NCBI RefSeq assembly: GCF_009769385.1
Contig: NZ_VKAB01000015.1
Span: 186,001 to 250,000 of the forward strand
DNA length: 64,000 nucleotides
Reading direction: 5' to 3'
Source: Saccharothrix deserti
Lineage (GTDB): Bacteria; Actinomycetota; Actinomycetes; Mycobacteriales; Pseudonocardiaceae
Shown here: positions 1 to 8,344 of the stretch, in pieces
Layout: each line of letters opens with the position of its first letter
Numbering within the stretch: the stretch's first letter is position 1
Made by a program: the position numbers and the translations under genes
The notes under the pieces: model-generated
The model's database searches: none
What the model was told of the DNA's origin: nothing
The model's input: only the letters and a program-made list of their open reading frames with translations

Positions 1-866
1 CCCACGATCGGCCGGGTGAACGCGTACTGCGTGTCCGTGTCGATGTTCATCTTGATCACGCCGTACGACACGGCCTCGTGGATCTCCTCCAGCAGCGAGC
101 CGGAGCCGCCGTGGAAGACCAGGTCGAACGGCTTGGAGCCGGCCGGCAGGCCCAGCTTCTCGGCCACCACGTCCTGACCCTGCTTGAGGATCTCCGGGCG
201 CAGCTTCACGTTGCCCGGCTTGTACACGCCGTGCACGTTGCCGAACGTCGCCGCCACCAGGTAGCGGCCCTTCTCGCCGGCGCCCAGCGCCTCGACCGTC
301 TTGAGGTAGTCCTCGGGCGAGGTGTACAGCTTCTCGTTGATCTCGTGCGCGACGCCGTCCTCTTCGCCGCCGACGACGCCAACCTCGATCTCGAGGATGA
401 TCCGCGCCTTGGCGGTGAGGTCGAGCAGCTCCGAAGCGATCTTCAGGTTCTCGTCCAGCGGCACGGCCGAGCCGTCCCACATGTGCGACTGGAACAGCGG
501 GTTGAGGCCGCGGTCCACGCGCTCCTGGCTGATCGCGATGAGCGGCCGGACGTAGCCGTCCAGCTTGTCCTTCGGGCAGTGGTCGGTGTGCAGCGCGATG
601 TTCACCGGGTACTTCTCGGCGACCACGTGCGCGAACTCCGCCAGCGCGACCGCGCCGGTCACCATGTCCTTGACCTTGGTGCCCGAGGCGAACTCGGCAC
701 CACCGGTCGAGACCTGGATGATCCCGTCGCTCTCGGCCTCCGCGAAGCCGCGCAGTGCCGCGTTGAGGGTCTCGGACGAGGTGACGTTGATCGCGGGGTA
801 GGCGAACTCGTTCGCCTTCGCGCGGTCGAGCATCTCCCCGTAGACCTCGGGAGTTGCGATGGGCAT
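1..866 (-). CDS. fba: Class II fructose-bisphosphate aldolase, 3' end cut by window edge
   Basis: Zinc-dependent aldolase that reversibly cleaves fructose-1,6-bisphosphate into dihydroxyacetone phosphate and glyceraldehyde-3-phosphate in glycolysis and gluconeogenesis. The first 288 residues are visible of a family length near 344. Seen: HTDHCP (His93-Asp95-His96, zinc ligand and catalytic Asp region), EIEVGVVGGEEDG near residue 160, the later zinc-ligand stretch ATFGNVHG (His212) and the phosphate-binding FHGGSGS (His252). The ATG start follows an AGGAGG ribosome-binding site. It is transcribed away from the DUF427 remnant. Product is certain from motifs; only the last ~55 residues are missing. 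Confidence 0.97.
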   Translation of the reverse strand, partial: MPIATPEVYGEMLDRAKANEFAYPAINVTSSETLNAALRGFAEAESDGIIQVSTGGAEFASGTKVKDMVTGAVALAEFAHVVAEKYPVNIALHTDHCPKDKLDGYVRPLIAISQERVDRGLNPLFQSHMWDGSAVPLDENLKIASELLDLTAKARIILEIEVGVVGGEEDGVAHEINEKLYTSPEDYLKTVEALGAGEKGRYLVAATFGNVHGVYKPGNVKLRPEILKQGQDVVAEKLGLPAGSKPFDLVFHGGSGSLLEEIHEAVSYGVIKMNIDTDTQYAFTRPIV

Positions 867-960
867 CTGTGGGTCCTCCTCGGGTGCCCGGAACGCGGTG
901 TCGGCAGCATCCTACGGCCACCGCCCGCCGGCGAAAGTTGATCACCGGCATAGTGGTCCC

Positions 961-1246
961 ATGGCGATCGCACGGTGGAACGGCGAGGTCATCGCCGAGA
1001 GCGAGAAGACCGAGGTGGCGGAGGGGAATCACCACTTCCCCCTGGAGTCCGTGCGGGTCCAGTACCTGAGGCCGTCGGAAACGACGACGGTCTGTCCCTG
1101 GAAGGGCAACGGCGAACTACTACACCCTGCACGTCGACGGCGAAGAGAACCCCGACGCCGTGTGGTACTACGCGGAGCCGAAGCGGGCCGCGGCCGGCAT
1201 CAAGGGTCACGTCGCCTTCTGGAACGGCGTCGAGGTGTCCGACTAG
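961..1246 (+). pseudogene. DUF427 family protein, interrupted by a one-base frameshift
   Basis: The first ~49 codons encode a normal DUF427 amino half (MAIARWNGEVIAES, then VQYLRPS and VCPWKG). The expected continuation (TANYYTLHVDG, PDAVWYYAEP, GIKGHVAFWNGVEVSD, stop) is present but in the next frame, so one extra base lies near 1108-1112 inside an AAGGGCAACGGCG run. DUF427 proteins are small beta-rich proteins of unknown function, about 95 residues. Both halves keep high-GC codon bias, so the lesion is recent or a sequencing error. It is divergent from the aldolase gene and convergent with the next oxidoreductase. Confidence 0.85.
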
Positions 1247-2071
1247 CTAGTCCTCGACCGCGGCCGCGATATCGCGCAGCGCCCGCTGGTCATCGGTGGC
1301 GCCGACCACCTGGACGGCCACGTGGTCGGCGCCCGCCTCGTGGTGTTCGCGCAGGCGCCGCGCGACCCGTTCGACCGGGCCCCACGCCACCAGCGCGTCC
1401 ACCAGCCGGTCGCTGCCGCCGCCGAGCAGGTCGTCCTCGCTGAACCCGTGCCGCAGCCAGTTCCTGGTGTGGTTCGGCAGCCCCAGGTACAGCTCCAACG
1501 CCTTCCGCCCCAGCTCACGGGCCCGTGACGGGTCCTCCTCCAGCACCACGTGCTGCTCCGGCGCCAGCAGCACGCCCGCGCCGACCGCCTCGCGCGCCCG
1601 CGCCGTGTACTCGGGCGTCACCAGGTACGGGTGGGCGACACTGGTCCGCGCCGCGGCGAGCCGGAGCACCCGCGGTCCGAGCGCGGCCAGCGCCAAGCGG
1701 TCACGCGGGACGTCCAGCTCGTCCAGGTAGTGGACCAGCTTCTGGTAAGGGCTGTGATACACCTCACCCACGATCTCGCGATGCCCGACGCCGATGCCGA
1801 CCAGGAACCGGTCGGTCCACGCGAGCGCCCGGTAGCCGTCGTTGACCTCGGCGGCGGGAGTCGTCCAGACGTTCATGATGCCGGTGGCCACGGTGATCTT
1901 CTCGGTGGCGTCCAGGAGCGCGGAGACCGTGCCCATGACGCTGCCGTCGGGCGATCCGCCCAGCCAGAGCGCACCGAAGCCGAGCCCTTCGAGTTCCGCC
2001 GCGTCCTCGCCGCGCCCCGCCCAGTGCGCGGCCGGACCCCACACGCCGTACTTGCCCAACTCGACGGTCAT
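1247..2071 (-). CDS. LLM-class (F420-dependent type) oxidoreductase
   Basis: A 274-residue luciferase-like monooxygenase-fold protein of the TIGR03620 type, predicted to use F420 or flavin; substrate unknown. Supporting segments: GKYGVWGPAAHW at the start, LGFGALWLGG, the strand ITVATGIMNVWTTP, the loop FLVGIGVGHREIVG and the late NWLRHGFSEDDLLGGGSDRLVDAL block typical of this subgroup. An upstream in-frame start exists at 2122, but the ATG at 2071 follows GGGGAGACGAA and starts at the conserved fold. The stop abuts the DUF427 remnant (convergent). Confidence 0.85.
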   Translation of the reverse strand: MTVELGKYGVWGPAAHWAGRGEDAAELEGLGFGALWLGGSPDGSVMGTVSALLDATEKITVATGIMNVWTTPAAEVNDGYRALAWTDRFLVGIGVGHREIVGEVYHSPYQKLVHYLDELDVPRDRLALAALGPRVLRLAAARTSVAHPYLVTPEYTARAREAVGAGVLLAPEQHVVLEEDPSRARELGRKALELYLGLPNHTRNWLRHGFSEDDLLGGGSDRLVDALVAWGPVERVARRLREHHEAGADHVAVQVVGATDDQRALRDIAAAVED

Positions 2072-2180
2072 TTCGTCTCCCCGCGAAATAGGTGCTGTCG
2101 ACTGGCAACCACGCCGCGCCACCTTTTAGTCCTGACTTCTCCTGTCGACGTGAACGAACCACCGCACGTAGGTTCGTGGC

Positions 2181-3113
2181 ATGACGAAACTGGGAACCAG
2201 CGACCTCGAGGTGTCGCGCCTGTGCCTCGGCGGCAACGTCTTCGGCTGGACCGCCGACGAGGAGACCTCGTTCGCCGTGCTGGACGGGTACGCGCAGGCC
2301 GGCGGCAACTTCGTGGACACCGCCGACGCGTACTCCGCCTGGGCCGAGGGCAACAGCGGGGGCGAATCCGAGACGATCATCGGCAAGTGGCTCAAGAGCC
2401 GCGGCAACCGTGACGAGATCGTCGTCGCGACCAAGGTCGGCATGCTCGAGGGCCTCGACAACCTCAAGGCCGCCACCGTCGAACGCGCCGCCGAGGACTC
2501 CCTGCGCCGCCTCGGCGTGGACCACGTCGACCTGTACTACGCGCACCGCGACGACCCGGCCACGCCCCAGGAAGAGACCCTCGCCGCCCTCGACCGCCTG
2601 GTCACCTCCGGCAAGGTCCGCCACATCGCCGCGTCCAACTACACGGCCGACCGCCTCACGTCCGCGCTCGCCGTCTCCGAACGCGAGGGCTTCGCCAAGT
2701 TCGTCGCGCTCCAGCAGGAGTACAACCTCGTGGACCGCTCCTACGAGGGCGAACTCTCCACCGCGGTCGCCGCCAACGGCCTCTCCTCCGCCCCGTACTG
2801 GTCCCTCGCGAAGGGCTTCCTGACCGGCAAGTACCGGCCGGGCGTCACGGTCGAGAGCGCACGGGCCGCCGCCGCCTCGAAGTACCTGGACGAACGCGGC
2901 CTGCGCGTCCTCAAAGCACTGGACGACATCGCCGAAAGCCACGACACGACCCAGTCAGCGGTCGCACTCGCATGGCTCGCGGAGCAGCCCACCGTCGCCG
3001 CGCCCATCGCGTCGGCACGCACCACCGACCAGCTCGCGGACCTGCTCCCGGCCCTCGACCTCGAACTGAAGGCCGACGAGATCGCCACCCTCACCACCGC
3101 CAGCACAGTTTAA
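2181..3113 (+). CDS. Aldo/keto reductase
   Basis: A 310-residue NADPH-dependent (beta/alpha)8 reductase of the aldo/keto reductase superfamily, near the YajO/Tas-type subgroup; substrate unknown. The catalytic tetrad is intact: Asp46 and Tyr51 (FVDTADAYSAW), Lys85 (VVATKVGM) and His122 (YYAHRDD). The cofactor region appears as HIAASNYTADRL and, near the end, PIASARTTDQL. A TAGGTT -10-like hexamer ends seven bases before the ATG, suggesting a leaderless transcript. It is divergent from the LLM oxidoreductase. Confidence 0.92.
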   Translation: MTKLGTSDLEVSRLCLGGNVFGWTADEETSFAVLDGYAQAGGNFVDTADAYSAWAEGNSGGESETIIGKWLKSRGNRDEIVVATKVGMLEGLDNLKAATVERAAEDSLRRLGVDHVDLYYAHRDDPATPQEETLAALDRLVTSGKVRHIAASNYTADRLTSALAVSEREGFAKFVALQQEYNLVDRSYEGELSTAVAANGLSSAPYWSLAKGFLTGKYRPGVTVESARAAAASKYLDERGLRVLKALDDIAESHDTTQSAVALAWLAEQPTVAAPIASARTTDQLADLLPALDLELKADEIATLTTASTV

Positions 3114-3124
3114 CTCCCCAGTAG

Positions 3125-3139
3125 CTTACTGGCGGTAAG
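3125..3139. promoter_or_regulatory. TetR-type inverted repeat before the SDR gene
   Basis: CTTACTGGCGGTAAG has perfect 5-bp arms (CTTAC/GTAAG) around a 5-bp centre, 37 bases upstream of the SDR start. It resembles the palindromes at 46688-46725 and 60137-60166 in front of lipid-metabolism genes, although its spacing is one base shorter. The regulator is not identified; a TetR-family protein is inferred from the size and symmetry. Confidence 0.45.
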
Positions 3140-3176
3140 TTGCGTTACGGTGACCTCCCAGCCTGAGGAGGTCACC

Positions 3177-4031
3177 GTGGACGTTGCGGGCAAGGTCGTC
3201 CTGATCACCGGCGCGGCCAGGGGCATCGGCGCGGAAGTAGCCCGCCGCCTGGCCGCCAAGGGCGCGAAACTCGCCCTGGTGGGCCTGGAAGGCGACCAGC
3301 TACGCCAAGTCGCCGAACAGTGCGACGGCAAAGCGTGGGAAGCCGACGTCACCGACTGGGAAGCCCTCGAAACCGCCGTGAACGGCGTAGTCGACCACTA
3401 CGGGGGCATCGACGTCGTAGTGGCCAACGCCGGCATCGCCGCCACGGGCTTCGTCCGCTCGATGGACCCGACCGCCTTCGAGCGCGTCATCGAGGTCAAC
3501 CTGCTGGGCGTCTGGCGCACGGTGCGAACCTGCCTGCCGCACATCATCGCCGGCCGCGGCTACTGCCTGGTCGTCTCATCCCTGGCCGCGATCGTCCACA
3601 TCCCGGGCAACGCGGCCTACTCGGCGGCCAAGGCGGGCTGCGAGGCGTTCGCGGACAGCCTCCGCGCCGAAGTCCGCCACCTCGGCGTCGACGTGGGCGT
3701 CGCCTACTTCTCCTGGATCTCCACCGACATGGTCGACAGCGCCGACGAACACCCCGTCTTCGGCCCGCTGCGCACCGCCATGCCCGGCCTGGCGGGCAAG
3801 AAGTACCCGGTCTCCACCGTCGGCAAAGCGGTGGTCCGCGCCATCACCCGCCGGTCCAAGGCCGTGCACGTCCCCGGCTGGGTCGGCGGCCTGAAGGTCT
3901 TCCGCGCCTTCACGCCACGCGTGGTCGACCTCCAGGCAGCCAAATCAGTACCCGCCGCCGACCACGAGATGGCGATCAACGACCTGTCCGGCCTCGTGGG
4001 CCCCGGCGGCGCCGCCGCCCGCAAGAACTAG
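3177..4031 (+). CDS. Short-chain dehydrogenase/reductase
   Basis: A 284-residue classical SDR. Seen: nucleotide-binding TGAARGIG (residues 11-18), NAG in VVVANAGIA, and the catalytic Ser135, Tyr148 and Lys152 (YSAAKAG) with the standard 13-residue Ser-Tyr spacing. The C-terminal extension (about residues 215-284) is longer than in minimal SDRs and resembles lipid- or steroid-type SDRs. I chose the GTG at 3177 because CTGAGGAGG lies seven bases upstream; a longer in-frame GTG at 3150 would place that site inside the gene. The stop overlaps the convergent YciI-like gene by four bases. Confidence 0.9.
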   Translation: MDVAGKVVLITGAARGIGAEVARRLAAKGAKLALVGLEGDQLRQVAEQCDGKAWEADVTDWEALETAVNGVVDHYGGIDVVVANAGIAATGFVRSMDPTAFERVIEVNLLGVWRTVRTCLPHIIAGRGYCLVVSSLAAIVHIPGNAAYSAAKAGCEAFADSLRAEVRHLGVDVGVAYFSWISTDMVDSADEHPVFGPLRTAMPGLAGKKYPVSTVGKAVVRAITRRSKAVHVPGWVGGLKVFRAFTPRVVDLQAAKSVPAADHEMAINDLSGLVGPGGAAARKN

Positions 4032-4306
4032 GCCCAGACGCCCATCAACGTCTGCCACTCGTGCACCCGGGTCTCGGCCACCACGCCGGCGGCCGTGTAG
4101 GGGTCGTCCGCGAGAATTTTTCGCAACTCGTCCTCGTCCGCCGCCTCGTAGACCAACAGGGCTCCGGTCTGGTCGGCCCACGGCCCCGACACGAGCAGCA
4201 CACCCCGCTCCACCAGCGTCGCCAGGTACTCGCGGTGCGCGGGCCGAACCGCCAACCGCTCGCCCTCGTTGTCCCCGTACACCAACTCGACCGCGAACCG
4301 AGCCAT
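4028..4306 (-). CDS. YciI-like protein
   Basis: A 92-residue single-domain YciI family protein (dimeric alpha-beta barrel, ferredoxin-like). Visible: MARFAVELVYGDN at the start, the central REYLATLVERGVLLVSGPWAD with GALLVYEA, and the DDPYTAAGVVAETRVHEW block, which holds the family's conserved Asp-Pro and His region. Biochemical function is generally unknown; members have been linked to small-molecule binding or dehydrochlorinase-like chemistry. An AGAGGGGGCTTTTCA-type stretch precedes the ATG. The 3' end overlaps the SDR gene. Confidence 0.85.
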   Translation of the reverse strand: MARFAVELVYGDNEGERLAVRPAHREYLATLVERGVLLVSGPWADQTGALLVYEAADEDELRKILADDPYTAAGVVAETRVHEWQTLMGVWA

Positions 4307-4372
4307 TGAAAAGCCCCCTCTGTTGTGCAGCGACGCGCCGAAGCTACCCCGTGACGAGGTAACGTCTTTTCC

Positions 4373-4951
4373 GTGGTCGGTCCGGATCAGAACAGCGGCG
4401 GCATCGCGCGTGTGCAGGACACGCTGACGAACCTGCGGATCCAGGACGGCGCGGCCCCGCCCCCGGCAGGCCCGCTGACCCTGGAAGACCTGTACCGCCA
4501 ACACCGCATGCGGTTGGTCAGGCTGGCGCTCCTGCTGGTCGACGAGCCCTCGACCGCGGAGGACGTGGTGCAGGAAGCGTTCACCGGCCTGCACCGGAAC
4601 TGGTCCAACCTGCGCGACGCGCAGGCGGCCGTCGGCTACCTGAGGACAGCGGTCGTCAACGGCTCCCGCAGCGTGCTGCGCCGGCGCAAGACGGCCCGGG
4701 ACTACACCCCACCCCACGTGGCCAACGCGAGGTCGGCGGAAAGCCTCGCCATGCTCACCGCCGAACACCAGGCGGTAGTGAAAGCACTCTCCCAGTTGCC
4801 ACCCCGCCAACGCGAAGTCCTGGTACTCCGCTACTACGGCGACCTGTCGGAAGCGGAAATCGCAGACGCCACCGGCATCAGCAAGGGCACCGTCAAGAGC
4901 ACCGCCAGCCGCGCCCTGGACGCCCTGCAGAAAATCATGGCCGGCAACTAG
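4373..4951 (+). CDS. ECF-type RNA polymerase sigma factor (SigE-like family)
   Basis: A 192-residue sigma-70 family factor. Region 2 is LYRQHRMRLVRLALLLVDEPSTAEDVVQEAF, with the DVVQEAF core that touches the -10 element. Region 4 is QLPPRQREVLVLRYY followed by the helix-turn-helix SEAEIADATGISKGTVKSTASRAL. No anti-sigma gene sits next to it, which fits the SigE-like group whose members are often solitary or fused. The start is uncertain: GTG at 4373 gives the full length, and GTG at 4412 would remove a weakly conserved leader. The next gene follows after 70 bases and may be co-transcribed. Confidence 0.9.
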   Translation: MVGPDQNSGGIARVQDTLTNLRIQDGAAPPPAGPLTLEDLYRQHRMRLVRLALLLVDEPSTAEDVVQEAFTGLHRNWSNLRDAQAAVGYLRTAVVNGSRSVLRRRKTARDYTPPHVANARSAESLAMLTAEHQAVVKALSQLPPRQREVLVLRYYGDLSEAEIADATGISKGTVKSTASRALDALQKIMAGN

Positions 4952-5020
4952 GACAATGCGGGATCGACCCCACCGAGTCACCTGCCGGTCGGGTCCTGTG
5001 TGCGGAGGGAGAACGCTGAC

Positions 5021-5626
5021 GTGCCGGGGAGCGACGAGCAAGATGTCTTGGCCCGAATACGGCAAGGCCTCGTCTACACCGAATCCGAGGCAGCGTTCCA
5101 GGCTCCGCGGCGACGAACCGATCTCATCTTCGAGTACAACCGAACCCCGCCAAGCGACGCCGACACGCGGAGGTCGCTGCTCGTCGCGATCCTCGGGTCC
5201 GTCGGAGAGCGCACCGTGCTGCATTCGCCGTTCAGCGCCGGCTTCGGGAGCAACGTCCACATCGGCAATGACTTCTTCGGGAACGTCAACCTCGCATTCG
5301 TCGACGATGTCGACATCCACATCGGGGATGACGTCATGATCGCCCCCAACGTGACGCTCACGACGACGGGGCACCCCGTCCACCCGGCGCGTCGCGTTGA
5401 CTTCGCGCGATTCTCGGAACCGATCGTCATCGAAGACAAGGTGTGGATCGGCAGCAACGTCGTCGTCCTGCCGGGGGTCCGCATCGGTTACGGATCGGTC
5501 ATCGGCGCCGGCAGCGTCGTCAGCAGGGACATCCCGCCCATGGTGGTCGCGGTCGGGACGCCTTGCAAAGCAGTCCGCCCCATCACGGATGACGATCTGA
5601 CCACTCGAACAGCCGCCGTCGACTAA
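5021..5626 (+). CDS. Maltose/galactoside-type sugar O-acetyltransferase
   Basis: A 201-residue left-handed beta-helix acetyltransferase of the maltose/galactoside acetyltransferase group, expected to transfer acetyl from acetyl-CoA to a sugar hydroxyl. Hexapeptide-repeat segments run from SNVHIGNDFFGNVN through IHIGDDVMIAPNV to VWIGSNVVVLPGVRIGYGSVIGAGSVV. The catalytic His lies in TTTGHPVHP, and the end (DIPPMVVAVGTPCKAVRPI) is family-typical. GTG at 5021 follows a GGAGGGAGA site by about eight bases. It uses AT-ending codons a little more often than its neighbours, hinting at horizontal acquisition. Confidence 0.92.
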   Translation: MPGSDEQDVLARIRQGLVYTESEAAFQAPRRRTDLIFEYNRTPPSDADTRRSLLVAILGSVGERTVLHSPFSAGFGSNVHIGNDFFGNVNLAFVDDVDIHIGDDVMIAPNVTLTTTGHPVHPARRVDFARFSEPIVIEDKVWIGSNVVVLPGVRIGYGSVIGAGSVVSRDIPPMVVAVGTPCKAVRPITDDDLTTRTAAVD

Positions 5627-5783
5627 CGCCCGACACCGCACCTCACACGTCAAGCTCACGTGCAAGCGGCCAAAGCGCCGGCTTATAGCCGTCACGAGAG
5701 CTCTTTCTTTTCATCTCTTGGCGGCCTGCCTCGCGGCGAGCGCTCTTTTAATCTTTTCACCTTTGCCCTATAGGCATCTTCAC

Positions 5784-5874
5784 ACAGGGGTACCCCCGCA
5801 TTGAGGCCCCCTCGCAACACACCCAACCACAGGGGCCCGACAACTCCGCCTCACAAACCCGCCCCTGTGGACAA
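5784..5874 (+). repeat. Degenerate copy (E) of the dispersed terminator/DnaA-box element
   Basis: This lies in the 508-base gap between the acetyltransferase and nagK. CCGACAA (5837-5843) and TGTGGACAA (5866-5874) are separated by exactly 22 bases, as in copies A, B and D elsewhere in the window. Upstream, CAGGGGTACCCCCGC (5785-5799) followed by GAGGCCCCCTCGC (5803-5815) is a decayed version of the hairpin found intact in the other copies. Confidence 0.6.
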
Positions 5875-5879
5875 CCTCG

Positions 5880-6077
5880 CCCCCACGCCCAGCCCTCCCG
5901 CTCCCGTACCCCGCACCCTCGCCCCACACCCCAACCCTCTCGACCCAGCCCTCTCTGCCCAACCGCCTCACCCCAAGCCCCCGGCACCCCACCCCCACCC
6001 CACCCCACCAGCCTCAAACGAGCCCGACACCAGGCCCCACGCCAGCCCCAGACCAGCCCCACGCCAGCCCCAGACGA
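5880..6077 (+). repeat. C-rich low-complexity spacer with a 22-bp tandem duplication
   Basis: Nearly 200 bases dominated by CCCAC/CCAGCC words with very few G on this strand. It ends in two 22-bp direct copies at 6034-6055 and 6056-6077 that differ only near their last bases. No open frame here has coding character. Similar C-rich spacers follow other plus-strand genes (about 8230-8320, 14046-14130, 27960-28209). Confidence 0.7.
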
Positions 6078-6091
6078 GCCCAATCCGACAC

Positions 6092-6106
6092 TTGGTATAG
6101 ACCAAT
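6092..6106. promoter_or_regulatory. DasR-type operator (dre) upstream of nagK-nagA
   Basis: TTGGTATAGACCAAT contains TGGTATAGACCA, one mismatch from the TGGTCTAGACCA core known for the GntR-family GlcNAc regulator DasR of Streptomyces. It ends 30 bases before the nagK start, where a repressor would block transcription. DasR normally releases DNA in response to phosphorylated amino sugars, which matches the two enzymes downstream. No dasR gene is in the window. Confidence 0.8.
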
Positions 6107-6135
6107 GAGGGTCGGATGCCGCACTATCGGTCCTC

Positions 6136-7041
6136 GTGGCGCGCACAAGACACGTGATAGCCGTAGACGTAGGCGGAACCGAGACCAAGGCCGCTCTGGT
6201 CACCGGCACCCCCACCGGGGTCCAGCCGGTCAAGCAGCAACGTCGCCAAACCCGCCCCACCGGCGACGCCGTGGTCGAGGACGTCACCACCCTCGTCAAC
6301 GAACTGCGCGCCGCCTCCGAACACCCGATCGAAGCAGTCGGCGTGGTCGTCCCGGGCGTCGTGGACGAGGCCACCGGCACCGGCGTCTACTCGACGAACC
6401 TCGGCTGGCAGAACTACCCGTTCAAGACCAACCTCCGAGCAGCGACCAACCTCCCCACCGCCTTCGGCCACGACGTCCGAGCCGGCGGCCTGGCCGAACT
6501 CCGCCAGGGCAACGCGCGCGACCTCACCAACGCCGTGATCATGCCCATCGGCACCGGCATAGCCGCCGCCCTGGTCCTCGACGGCCGGATCTCGACCGCA
6601 CCCGGCGAGATCGGGCACGTCGACATCGGCCACGGCGACCCGTGCCACTGCGGCCAGACGGGTTGCGTCGAGGCGCGGGCGAGCAGCGCCGCGATCGCCC
6701 GCCGCTACACCGCCCGCACCAACCGCGCCGTCAACGGCGCCGCGGACGTCGCCAGGCTGCTCACAACGGGGGACACCGACGCGGCGGCGGTGTGGCGAGA
6801 GGCCGTCGACGCCCTCGCGAAGGGCATCCTGCTGATAGCCGCATTGCTGGGACCGGAAGCCGTGGTGCTGGGCGGAGGCCTGGCACTGGCGGGCCCGTTG
6901 CTGACGGACCCGCTGGGCGAACGACTGGAACAGCTGATCACGTTCCAGCGGCGCCCGGAACTGCGGCCGGCGGCGTTGGGCGACGAGGCCGGGTGCCTCG
7001 GGGCCGCGCTGCTGGCCATCGACATGCTGGAGGAGAAATGA
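6136..7041 (+). CDS. nagK: ROK-family N-acetylglucosamine kinase
   Basis: A 301-residue sugar kinase, predicted to make N-acetylglucosamine-6-phosphate from N-acetylglucosamine and ATP. Evidence: phosphate-1 motif VDVGGTETKAAL near the start, VVPGVVDEATGTGVYSTNLGW, the substrate segment PTAFGHDVRAGGLAE, PIGTGIAAALV, and the ROK zinc motif HVDIGHGDPCHCGQTGCVE (His plus three Cys). The GTG start is 30 bases after the DasR-like operator. It overlaps nagA by four bases (ATGA), so the two form a translationally coupled operon. GlcNAc specificity is inferred from nagA and the operator; glucose is the main alternative. Confidence 0.88.
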   Translation: MARTRHVIAVDVGGTETKAALVTGTPTGVQPVKQQRRQTRPTGDAVVEDVTTLVNELRAASEHPIEAVGVVVPGVVDEATGTGVYSTNLGWQNYPFKTNLRAATNLPTAFGHDVRAGGLAELRQGNARDLTNAVIMPIGTGIAAALVLDGRISTAPGEIGHVDIGHGDPCHCGQTGCVEARASSAAIARRYTARTNRAVNGAADVARLLTTGDTDAAAVWREAVDALAKGILLIAALLGPEAVVLGGGLALAGPLLTDPLGERLEQLITFQRRPELRPAALGDEAGCLGAALLAIDMLEEK

Positions 7042-8228
7042 GCACGTGGGGTGGACCCGTGGACGTGACCCTGACCGGTGGTCGGGTCGTCACGCCCGAC
7101 GGGGTGCTCGAACAGGGGTGGGTCGCGGTCCGGGACGGCCGGATCGCGGCCGTCGGCGAGGGGGTGGCGCCGGACGGCCCGACCACGGACGTGAACAACA
7201 GTTGGCTGGTCCCGGGCTTCGTGGACATCCACTGCCACGGTGGCGGGGGTGAGGCGTTCACCAGCGCCGACCCGGCCCGCGTCATCAAGGCCGCGAACGC
7301 GCACCGCAGGCACGGCACCACCACGCTCCTCGCGAGCCTGGTGTCGAGGCCGATCCCGGAACTGGCCGACCAGGTCAAGGCGCTGACCGAACTGGTCCAG
7401 GACAACGTCGTCGCCGGCATCCACCTGGAAGGCCCGTTCCTGTCCGCCGCACGCTGCGGCGCGCACGACCCGGCCATCCTCTGCCCACCGGACCGGGCGT
7501 CCATCGACAAACTCCTGGACGCCGGCAACGCAGGCAACGCCGGCAACTCAGGCACCAACACCAACACCGTCCGCATGATCACCATCGCGCCCGAGCTGGA
7601 ACACGGCGTGGACGCCGTCCGCCACCTGGTCGGCAACGGCGTCCTGGCCGCGATCGGCCACACCGACGCCACCGAAGCCCAGATCCGACCGGCCGTGGAA
7701 GCGGGCGCGACCGTCGCCACCCACCTGTTCAACGGCATGCGCCCACTGCACCACCGCGAACCAGGCCCGATCGGCGCCCTCCTGGACGACGAACGCGTCA
7801 CCGTCGAGCTGATCTGCGACCTCGTGCACCTGCACCCGACCGCGGTCCGTCTCGCCGCCCGACACGCGGGCCTGAACCGCACCGTCCTGGTCACCGACGC
7901 CATCGCCGCGGCCGGCGTGGGCGACGGCGTCTACGACGTGGGCGGCCTCGAAGTCAGGGTCGTCGACGGCGTGCCGACGCTCGCCGGTGGCGCGGCCCTC
8001 GCGGGCAGCACGCTCACCATGGACGCCGCGTTCCGCAACGCCGTGCACTCGTGCGGCCTCACCATCCAGGAGGCCGTGCACGCCACCTCCACCCGCCCGG
8101 CCCGCCTGCTCGGCCTGCAGGACGAGACCGGCGAACTCCGCGCCGGCCTGGCCGCCGACATCGTCGTGCTCGACGCCGACCTGAAGCCGCGCGAGGTGAT
8201 GTTCCGGGGCGCGTGGGTGAAGGACTGA
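7038..8228 (+). CDS. nagA: N-acetylglucosamine-6-phosphate deacetylase
   Basis: A 396-residue amidohydrolase-superfamily enzyme that removes acetate from GlcNAc-6-phosphate. Motifs: DIHCHGGGGEAF (metal-binding HxH), GIHLEGPFLSAARCGAHDP (metal-ligand Glu, substrate His), AIGHTDAT and THLFNGMRPLHHREPG (metal His residues), and the catalytic Asp in VLVTDAIAAAG. ATG at 7038 sits after GGAGGAG and overlaps the nagK stop. An unusual low-complexity insert (AGNAGNAGNSGTNTNT) near residue 165 lies in a surface-loop position and is coded by short direct DNA repeats. Regulated with nagK through the DasR-like site. Confidence 0.95.
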   Translation: MSTWGGPVDVTLTGGRVVTPDGVLEQGWVAVRDGRIAAVGEGVAPDGPTTDVNNSWLVPGFVDIHCHGGGGEAFTSADPARVIKAANAHRRHGTTTLLASLVSRPIPELADQVKALTELVQDNVVAGIHLEGPFLSAARCGAHDPAILCPPDRASIDKLLDAGNAGNAGNSGTNTNTVRMITIAPELEHGVDAVRHLVGNGVLAAIGHTDATEAQIRPAVEAGATVATHLFNGMRPLHHREPGPIGALLDDERVTVELICDLVHLHPTAVRLAARHAGLNRTVLVTDAIAAAGVGDGVYDVGGLEVRVVDGVPTLAGGAALAGSTLTMDAAFRNAVHSCGLTIQEAVHATSTRPARLLGLQDETGELRAGLAADIVVLDADLKPREVMFRGAWVKD

Positions 8229-8344
8229 CCCGCGCCAACCACGCCAAACCCACACCACCCCCCGCGGCCGACACCCACCCCCGGCCCACACCAACCCGCG
8301 TCAACCCACGCCGACACCACCCGTGTTGGTGAAAGACTGACAAC

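Noticed and set aside
6105-7037. A long plus-strand open frame running into nagA
   Set aside because: It is rich in Arg/Pro/Gly repeats, overlaps the nagK gene in another frame and lacks any motif; the true nagA start is the ATG at 7038.
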